From: JACZXQ01 sp036986155
GTDB taxonomy: Bacteria > Gemmatimonadota > Gemmatimonadetes > Longimicrobiales > Gaopeijiaceae
Length of the DNA: 64,000 bases
NCBI GenBank assembly: GCA_036986155.1
Contig: BTRA01000002.1
Location: 1-64,000 of the forward strand
Direction: 5' to 3'
The notes under the pieces were generated by a model. The model was not told the DNA's origin and made no database searches. It was given only the letters and a program-made list of their open reading frames with translations. A program made the position numbers and the translations under genes. Of the stretch, positions 58,804-64,000 are shown in pieces (position 1 is the first letter of the stretch; each line of letters starts with the position of its first letter).

Positions 58804-60186
58804 GTGCACGGACCGGAACGACCCTTGTGGGGCGGTCGTATCGAAGGTCGCTTGGCCGACGAAATGGTTCCTCTGAACGACAGCCTCAGCGTGGATTACC
58901 GCCTCTGGGAGCATGATATCAGGGGAAGCCAGGCGTGGGCACGCGAACTCGGCCGTGCCGGAGTGATTCCACAAGATGAGGCCGAGACAGTGGTGTCCGG
59001 CCTCGATGCGGTAGCGGAGCGCCTCGCCGCAGAGGGAGTGAGCGGCCACACCGACGAGGACATCCATTCCCTCGTGGAACGTCTGTTGCACGAGGAAATC
59101 GGTGAGGTGGCCGGCAAGCTTCACACAGGCCGGTCCCGAAACGACCAAGTGGCCACCGATTTGCGACTGTGGGGAATGGAAGCCGCGGGCGTTCTGGATG
59201 ACTCACTGAACGGAGTGCTTGGGGGACTCCTCTCTCTGGCCGGCAAATCGATCGACCTGATCATGCCCGGCTACACTCACCTTCAGCGGGCCCAGCCGGT
59301 TCGGGCGGCGCACTGGGCACTCTCTCACTTCTGGCCACTCATGCGGGACCGTGATCGCCTGCGCCAAGCCCGCGAGAGAGCGTCTTCGCTCCCGCTGGGG
59401 TCCGGGGCGTTGGCCGGATGTCCTTTTCCCATCGATCGGGCTCGGCTTCGGGAGGACCTCGGTTTCGACCGGCTGTCGGAAAACAGCATGGATGCGGTCA
59501 GTGATCGTGACTGGGTGGTCGACTATGTGTTCGGTGCGGGCATGATCGGAACGCACATGTCCCGGCTCTGCGAGGACATTGTGCTCTTCAGTAGCCGCGA
59601 GTTCGGTTACTTGAGGCTAGGGGATGGGTTTTCCACGGGATCGAGCCTCATGCCACAGAAGAGAAACCCGGACGTAGCCGAACTGGCACGCGGCAAGGCC
59701 GGCCGACTCATAGGAAATATCACGGCGCTCCTGACGGCTATCAAAGGACTCCCCACCGGCTACAACCGAGATCTCCAGGACGACAAGTCGATTCTATTCG
59801 ACTCGGTCGACACGCTCCTTCTCGTCCTTCCCGCCCTAACAGGCACGTTGGCCGACGTGGAATTCCAACCCGACAACATCGCCGCCCAACTCGATTGGCA
59901 GCTCCTGGCCACCGACCTTGCCGACTTTCTGGTCAAGAAGGGAGTGCCGTTTCGTAAGGCGCACGACGCGGTTGCAAGCCTCGTGCTCACGGCCGAGCGA
60001 GAGGGGAAAGCCGTGCGAGAACTCTCGGAGGACGCCCTTCGGGAGGCCCACCCGGATTTCTCACTCGACGTAATTGTGGATCTGACGTGGGAGGCCTCCG
60101 TCGAAGCCCGCGCATCGGCGGGCGGCACGGCGAGGAGTGCCATCCAGACTCAACTGGCGACTGCGCAGGCCGCGCTCATCGGTTGA
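58804..60186 (+). CDS. argH: argininosuccinate lyase
   Basis: From the GTG at 58804 the protein has 460 residues, normal for ArgH, and begins with the family text PLWGGRIEG. The fumarase/aspartase signature is GSSLMPQKRNPD. HTGRSRNDQVATDLRLW and GYTHLQRAQPV are catalytic regions. It splits argininosuccinate to arginine and fumarate. It is directly downstream of argG. Confidence 0.97.
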   Translation: MHGPERPLWGGRIEGRLADEMVPLNDSLSVDYRLWEHDIRGSQAWARELGRAGVIPQDEAETVVSGLDAVAERLAAEGVSGHTDEDIHSLVERLLHEEIGEVAGKLHTGRSRNDQVATDLRLWGMEAAGVLDDSLNGVLGGLLSLAGKSIDLIMPGYTHLQRAQPVRAAHWALSHFWPLMRDRDRLRQARERASSLPLGSGALAGCPFPIDRARLREDLGFDRLSENSMDAVSDRDWVVDYVFGAGMIGTHMSRLCEDIVLFSSREFGYLRLGDGFSTGSSLMPQKRNPDVAELARGKAGRLIGNITALLTAIKGLPTGYNRDLQDDKSILFDSVDTLLLVLPALTGTLADVEFQPDNIAAQLDWQLLATDLADFLVKKGVPFRKAHDAVASLVLTAEREGKAVRELSEDALREAHPDFSLDVIVDLTWEASVEARASAGGTARSAIQTQLATAQAALIG

Positions 60187-60226
60187 CCCGACTCGAAGGG
60201 CTGCGGCAGACGGCGCATCTGCCGGT

Positions 60227-61249
60227 CTAGGCTTCCACCATGATCCGGCCGGCAGCTTCCGCGAACGGCCTCAAGGTTTCCATCATCTCGGCGAACTCGG
60301 GAATCGTGAGAGACTGGTCACCATCCGATACAGCCCTCTCGGGATCCGGATGGACCTCGACCAGGAGACCGTCGGCGCCTGCGGCCACGGCAGCGTAGGA
60401 GAGCGGCGCCACCAAGTCCCGCCGGCCACACGCGTGGCTGGGATCGGCAATCACGGGTAGATGCGTCTCTTTCTTCAAGACCGGGATCGCGGCCAGGTCG
60501 AACGTGTTCCTGGTTGCGGTCTCGAAGGTACGGATTCCCCTCTCGCACAGCATCACGTCCATGTTGCCTTGGCTCATCACGTATTCGGCTGCGAGGAGCA
60601 GATCCTTGATCGTCGCCGACATGCCTCGCTTGAGAAGAACCGGACGGTGCAGTCGGCCCACTTCGGTCAGGAGCGCGAAGTTCTGCATATTGCGCGCCCC
60701 CACCTGAAGTGCGTCGGCGTAGCTCGCGACCAGTTCCACCTCGCGCGTGTCCATTACCTCGGTGACGACCGGTAGGCCCGTCTCGGCTCGCACGTCCGCG
60801 AGCACCTCGAGGCCGGCTTGGCCCATGCCCAAGAAAGAGTACGGGGACGAGCGCGGCTTGAAGGCGCCGCCTCGGAGCGCCCGAGCCCCGGCAGCGGCGA
60901 CGGCCTCGGCGGTCCGGCTCATCATTTCCTTTCCCTCGACGGAGCAGGGGCCCGCGATCACGATCAGTTCGGGGCCACCCACCAGGGTGCTTCCCAACTG
61001 AATGGTCGTGGAGTCGGCCCTGAATAGGCGGCTAGCTAGCTTGTACGGGTTCATGACCGGGTGCACTGCTTCGACCCCCTGGATCGACAAGAGCGGAGCC
61101 TCGCGCAATACGGCCTCGTCCCCGATACATCCGATTACGGTGCGGGCCTCGCCCCGTGAGATGTGGGTGCGAAGTCCAAGCGCCTCCACTCGCTCACGGA
61201 TGTGGTCGATCTCCTCATCTGTCACACCCCGGCGGGTCACGATGATCAT
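60227..61249 (-). CDS. aroF: 3-deoxy-7-phosphoheptulonate (DAHP) synthase
   Basis: This 340-residue type I-beta DAHP synthase has an N-terminal ferredoxin-like regulatory domain (about 1-75), as in the Thermotoga enzyme, where it mediates Tyr and Phe inhibition. The barrel contains VIAGPCSVEGKEMM, GGAFKPRSSPYSFLG, TEVMDTREVELV, VLLKRGMSATIKDLL and PVIADPSHACGRRDLV. It condenses PEP with erythrose-4-phosphate, the entry to aromatic amino acids. GGAG is seven bases before the ATG. A leader peptide and terminator lie upstream. Confidence 0.96.
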   Translation of the reverse strand: MIIVTRRGVTDEEIDHIRERVEALGLRTHISRGEARTVIGCIGDEAVLREAPLLSIQGVEAVHPVMNPYKLASRLFRADSTTIQLGSTLVGGPELIVIAGPCSVEGKEMMSRTAEAVAAAGARALRGGAFKPRSSPYSFLGMGQAGLEVLADVRAETGLPVVTEVMDTREVELVASYADALQVGARNMQNFALLTEVGRLHRPVLLKRGMSATIKDLLLAAEYVMSQGNMDVMLCERGIRTFETATRNTFDLAAIPVLKKETHLPVIADPSHACGRRDLVAPLSYAAVAAGADGLLVEVHPDPERAVSDGDQSLTIPEFAEMMETLRPFAEAAGRIMVEA

Positions 61250-61294
61250 GTGTGCACTCCCAATTCAAGGAGCCCGCCCTGGCAGGCGGGCAAG

Positions 61295-61322
61295 AAAAAA
61301 GGCCCCCGACCAGTCGGGAGCC
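61295..61322 (-). terminator. attenuator terminator in the aroF leader
   Basis: On the minus strand GGCTCCCGAC (61322-61313) pairs with GTCGGGGGCC (61310-61301), with one G-T pair, followed by six T residues (61300-61295). It sits 46 bases before the aroF start codon, after the leader peptide stop. A second hairpin, GCCCGCC/GGCGGGC, lies at 61272-61291. Confidence 0.75.
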
Positions 61323-61356
61323 CTCCTCCGCAGCGATCCGTTCGTCTAGACGGACG

Positions 61357-61425
61357 TCACCCAGGACTCCCGAGGGGGATTCGATACCAGTAATACCGGG
61401 TGGACGCTGAGCGGCGGCGATGCAT
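61357..61425 (-). CDS. aroF leader peptide with Tyr-Tyr-Trp-Tyr
   Basis: This 22-residue frame reads MHRRRSASTRYYWYRIPLGS and ends PG, stop. Four aromatic codons in a row (TAT TAC TGG TAT, 61395-61384) occur just before sequences that can form alternative hairpins, upstream of an aromatic-pathway gene. This is the layout of classic amino-acid attenuation leaders. The ribosome-binding site is weak (CGAG). The frame is open further upstream, so the start may differ. Confidence 0.65.
   Translation of the reverse strand: MHRRRSASTRYYWYRIPLGSPG
61364..61373 (-). promoter_or_regulatory. antiterminator arm of the aroF attenuator
   Basis: TCGGGAGTCC (61373-61364, minus) can pair with GGGCTCCCGA (61323-61314), ten pairs with one G-T. 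That would block the terminator stem. It overlaps the last codons of the leader peptide, so a ribosome reaching the stop would cover it, while one stalled at the Tyr/Trp codons would leave it free. Confidence 0.6.
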
Positions 61426-61432
61426 AGCTCGA

Positions 61433-61461
61433 AGTCTGCCTGGGGTGCCCCCTGGTGTCAA
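61433..61461 (-). promoter_or_regulatory. candidate promoter for the aroF leader
   Basis: TTGACA (61461-61456, minus) and CAGACT (61438-61433; 3 of 6) are separated by 17 bases. A start near 61426 would put the leader ATG almost at the 5' end, so a promoter further upstream is also possible. Confidence 0.35.
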
Positions 61462-61558
61462 CCAGCACGTCTGGCTTCTGCTGTGGCACGCGGATAGATT
61501 TACGGCCCCAGGATCCGACCACGAAGCGCTCCCGTCGATCGCACTTTTGGAGGAATTG

Positions 61559-62497
61559 ATGTCCGCTGGACCTGCCGCTACAAAGGCTCCCGCCACACCC
61601 GCCATTAGCCGCCCCATCCTCGAACAACTCGACATGTCCTTGGGCAAGCGCGTGCGCCTGCACAGGCTGCTCTATGAACGAGGGCTCAAGAACGGAACCC
61701 TGCTGCTGCTCCCCATCGACCAAGGGCTCGAGCACGGTCCCATCGACTTTTTTCCAAACCCCCCTTCGCAAGACCCCGAGTTTCAGTGGCGTCTAGCCCT
61801 GGAGGGGAACTATAACGGCGTGGCTTGTCACTATGGATTGGCCCGGAAGTACATGGCGAAGTACGCCGGGAAGGTCCCCCTGATCCTAAAGATCAACGGT
61901 AAGACCACCATTCCTTCCGATGCCGACGCGTTTTCCTCACTGACCGGAAGTGTCGAAGACGCGGTCGCCTTGGGTGCGGATGCGGTCGGCTACACGTTGT
62001 ATGTCGGTTCGCCCCGGCAGGACGAGGACATCCAGCAGTTGGCCATGGTTCGTGAGGACTGCGACAAATACAACATGCCGCTGATCGTCTGGTCGTACCC
62101 CCGCGGAAGCGCGATCGAGGAGAAGGGTGGACGAGATAGCCTCTACGCGGTCGACTACGCGGCCCGCGTTGCTCTCGAAATGGGTGCCGACGTCGTCAAG
62201 CTGAACATGCCGAAGCATGGCGACAAAGATGCCGAGCAGCCGGGAGAGTATGCCGGAATAGACTTCGACTACGGGGAAGGCGCGCGCCGAGTGGTCCACT
62301 CTGCAGGGCGCTGCATGGTACTCTTCAGCGGGGGAAGCAAGCTCGGCGACGAAGATCTTCTCCACAAGGTCCGTACGGCCATGGAGGCTGGCGCGACGGG
62401 GCTGATCTTCGGGCGCAACATGTGGCAGCGACCTTACGACGAGGCCCTCGCCGCGACCACGAGAGTCATGGATGTGCTTAGGGAGTTCGGCACCTGA
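61559..62497 (+). CDS. class I fructose-bisphosphate aldolase (DhnA/FbaB type)
   Basis: This 312-residue protein starts at ATG 61559 with GGAGG five bases upstream; the frame to 61400 overlaps the aroF leader and is not used. Family text is LLLLPIDQGLEHGPIDFF, VPLILKINGKTTIP (with the Schiff-base region later in ADVVKLNMP), PLIVWSYPRGSAIEEKGG and CMVLFSGGSK, ending with ATGLIFGRNMWQRP. It cleaves fructose-1,6-bisphosphate in glycolysis and gluconeogenesis. rpiA and rpe follow, forming a sugar-phosphate cluster. Confidence 0.93.
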   Translation: MSAGPAATKAPATPAISRPILEQLDMSLGKRVRLHRLLYERGLKNGTLLLLPIDQGLEHGPIDFFPNPPSQDPEFQWRLALEGNYNGVACHYGLARKYMAKYAGKVPLILKINGKTTIPSDADAFSSLTGSVEDAVALGADAVGYTLYVGSPRQDEDIQQLAMVREDCDKYNMPLIVWSYPRGSAIEEKGGRDSLYAVDYAARVALEMGADVVKLNMPKHGDKDAEQPGEYAGIDFDYGEGARRVVHSAGRCMVLFSGGSKLGDEDLLHKVRTAMEAGATGLIFGRNMWQRPYDEALAATTRVMDVLREFGT

Positions 62498-62528
62498 TCC
62501 AATCCACGCGGGCCCGGACCCATCGCCC

Positions 62529-63227
62529 ATGATCGAGACGGGACCGCTCAAGAGGGCCGCAGCACTTCGCGCTCTCGATGACGTGAGCGAGGGGATGGTT
62601 CTCGGACTAGGTACGGGGAGCACCGTGGCACACTTTCTGGTCGGCCTCGCCGAGTTCCTTCGTGTAGGTCGCTTGAGGGAAGTCGTGGGTGTCCCGACAT
62701 CCCTGTGGACTGCGGACCGATGCCGGGAGTTGGGAATTCCCCTGACCTCGCTTGCGTCCCACCCTATCCTGGACGTTACGGTCGATGGGACAGACGAGGT
62801 CGATCCTTCCGTCAACCTCATCAAGGGACTGGGTGGAGCGCTACTCCGCGAGAAGATGGTAGCCCAGGCAGCGCTTCGGATGGTGATCATCGCCGATCAG
62901 ACCAAGGTCGTTAACAGGCTCGGTGAGAGGGCTCCGCTCCCGGTGGAGGTCGTCCAATTCGGCTGGGAGGTTCACCAACACGCCTTCCACGAGATGGGGG
63001 CGCACCCGTCCTTACGGACACGCTCCGACGGCCAACCTCTGACCACAGACAACGGCAACTACATCATCGATTGCCGATTTCCGGGTGGCATCGAGGACCC
63101 TAAGGCACTCGAAGCCGAGCTCGCCGCACGCGCGGGCGTGGTGGAGTCGGGGCTCTTCCTCGGGATGGCTGAGAAGGCCTATGTCGCCGATGTAGGTGGG
63201 GTCACGGTCATGGAGAGAACGCCATGA
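62529..63227 (+). CDS. rpiA: ribose-5-phosphate isomerase A
   Basis: This 232-residue enzyme interconverts ribose-5-phosphate and ribulose-5-phosphate. Motifs are VLGLGTGSTVAHFL, DVTVDGTDEVDP with the catalytic Asp, LIKGLGGALLREKMVA and TDNGNYIIDC. The ATG at 62529 was chosen for family length; the Shine-Dalgarno site is poor. The stop overlaps the rpe ATG (ATGA). Confidence 0.96.
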   Translation: MIETGPLKRAAALRALDDVSEGMVLGLGTGSTVAHFLVGLAEFLRVGRLREVVGVPTSLWTADRCRELGIPLTSLASHPILDVTVDGTDEVDPSVNLIKGLGGALLREKMVAQAALRMVIIADQTKVVNRLGERAPLPVEVVQFGWEVHQHAFHEMGAHPSLRTRSDGQPLTTDNGNYIIDCRFPGGIEDPKALEAELAARAGVVESGLFLGMAEKAYVADVGGVTVMERTP

Positions 63228-63895
63228 GCGTTCTGATCGCGCCCTCGATCCTTTCGGCCGATTTTGGCCGACTCGCGGACGATGTGCGTGAAGCCGTGGA
63301 CGCGGGAGCAGACTGGATCCACGTGGATGTGATGGACGGACACTTCGTGCCCAATATCACGATTGGCCCCGGGGTGACCAGGGCCGTGCGGGCGGCGACT
63401 GATGTACCCGTCGACGTGCATCTGATGATCGAACGACCCGGTTTGTATATCGACGCGTTCGCCGAGGCCGGTGCCGACGTGATCACCGTCCATCAAGAGG
63501 CCTGCCCGCATCTGCACCGGACCATTCAACAGATCCGGGAGGCAGGCGTGAGGGCTGGCGTTGCGATCAACCCGGCGACGCCGGTCGAAACGCTATCGGA
63601 AATCCTCGACTACGTGGACCTGGTTCTTGTCATGACCGTAAACCCGGGATTCGGTGGTCAGGCCTACCTCCATTCGAGCACCGACAAGGTCGCACGGGTG
63701 CGAGATTCGCTCGCCGCAGCCGGGCGATCCGACGTCGACGTCGAAGTGGACGGTGGAGTGGACGCCAGCACAGCACCTTCGGCGGTGAACGCAGGAGCCA
63801 ACGTCCTCGTCGCCGGGTCGGCGGTGTTCGACCATCCCGAAGGGATCACCCTCGCCATCGGGGCCTTGCGGGACGCGGTTACGCAGGGGCCCTGA
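63224..63895 (+). CDS. rpe: ribulose-phosphate 3-epimerase
   Basis: This 223-residue TIM-barrel enzyme interconverts ribulose- and xylulose-5-phosphate. IAPSILSADFGRLADDV, WIHVDVMDGHFVPNITIGP (metal-binding His and Asp), VMTVNPGFGGQ and the phosphate-binding AGANVLVAGSAVF are all present. It is coupled to rpiA. Its 3' end overlaps a frame on the opposite strand. Confidence 0.97.
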   Translation: MSVLIAPSILSADFGRLADDVREAVDAGADWIHVDVMDGHFVPNITIGPGVTRAVRAATDVPVDVHLMIERPGLYIDAFAEAGADVITVHQEACPHLHRTIQQIREAGVRAGVAINPATPVETLSEILDYVDLVLVMTVNPGFGGQAYLHSSTDKVARVRDSLAAAGRSDVDVEVDGGVDASTAPSAVNAGANVLVAGSAVFDHPEGITLAIGALRDAVTQGP

Positions 63896-64000
63896 GCGAA
63901 GCCCCTAGAGTGCGCTCCATGGCGGTATCGAGCCCGAAGGCCGAGAGTCCGCATTCCTCTAGGAAGGTGCTCAGGTGCATCTTATCTTCAATGCGAGCAC
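63879..64000 (-). CDS. C-terminal end of an unidentified protein (5' end outside window)
   Basis: The minus-strand frame entering from the right edge reads ARIEDKMHLSTFLEECGL and SAFGLDTAMERTLGASLRA before a TAA at 63881-63879. Composition looks protein-like, but only 39 residues are visible and I do not recognise the family. It would overlap the rpe end by 17 bases. Confidence 0.4.
   Translation of the reverse strand, partial: ARIEDKMHLSTFLEECGLSAFGLDTAMERTLGASLRAPA

Noticed and set aside
61400..61558. N-terminal extension of the aldolase frame
   Set aside because: GGAGG stands five bases before the ATG at 61559, and the extension overlaps the aroF leader region.

Overview
The window is high-GC DNA from a Gram-negative bacterium. 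It encodes a TonB-dependent receptor, an outer-membrane beta-barrel protein, lipoproteins with lipoboxes, a Rho factor, an ArgR-controlled arginine locus, a GlnRS with a GatB/YqeY-type tail, and a sigma-54 activator. This mix would fit Gemmatimonadota or a relative, but no rRNA or other decisive marker is present, so that placement is a guess. Genes are tightly packed, with many 1-8 base overlaps (GTGA, ATGA, TAGTG), and both strands are used. I see no tRNA, rRNA, CRISPR array or insertion sequence.

Layout. 1-2.5 kb: end of a sigma-54 activator, a wrecked CusA-type efflux gene, a lipoprotein and a lone Lrp/AsnC ligand-binding domain. 2.8-10 kb: PHP phosphoesterase and formate-THF ligase (one operon), a DUF3311-like protein plus sodium:solute symporter, and glnS. 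10.3-14.4 kb: an arginine-pair repeat protein, then a K+ channel and a Na+/H+ antiporter in one operon. 14.6-21.2 kb: histidine utilisation (hutH, hutU, hutI and, on the other strand, hutF), headed by an AhpD-like gene with an in-frame TGA. 21.2-26 kb: a Tyr/Gly- and Arg/Ser/Ala/Pro-rich secreted protein with a candidate sigma-54 promoter, an exported class V aminotransferase, rho and a START-like protein. 26-30 kb: tesA-like lipase divergent from ybbA-ybbP. 30-38 kb: HEAT-repeat and HD-GYP pair, an aminotransferase, a beta-barrel protein and a GGDEF/receiver/HD-GYP regulator. 38.5-45.4 kb: proline dehydrogenase, MFS transporter, a frameshifted multicopper oxidase and a GT-C membrane protein. 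45.4-53.4 kb: a QAT-family ABC transporter, a flavin disulfide oxidoreductase, ergothioneine genes egtB, egtD and egtC, and a threonine dehydratase. 53.7-60.2 kb: TonB receptor, then argR-argG-argH. 60.2-64 kb: DAHP synthase with an attenuator leader, class I aldolase, rpiA and rpe.

How genes connect. Hut enzymes with HutF yield N-formylglutamate; its formate could enter one-carbon metabolism through Fhs (hutG is not in the window). EgtB, EgtC and EgtD make ergothioneine, and the neighbouring ABC transporter resembles those that carry betaines and ergothioneine. ArgR can bind paired ARG-box-like sites before argG.

Best leads: (1) a probable selenoprotein at 14624-15244, with TGA replacing the second Cys of the AhpD CxxC motif and a SECIS-like hairpin just after it; (2) a leader peptide with Tyr-Tyr-Trp-Tyr, a terminator and a mutually exclusive antiterminator before aroF; (3) a multicopper oxidase with permuted copper motifs and a frameshift in a 9-base G run; (4) a possible ergothioneine transporter beside the egt genes.
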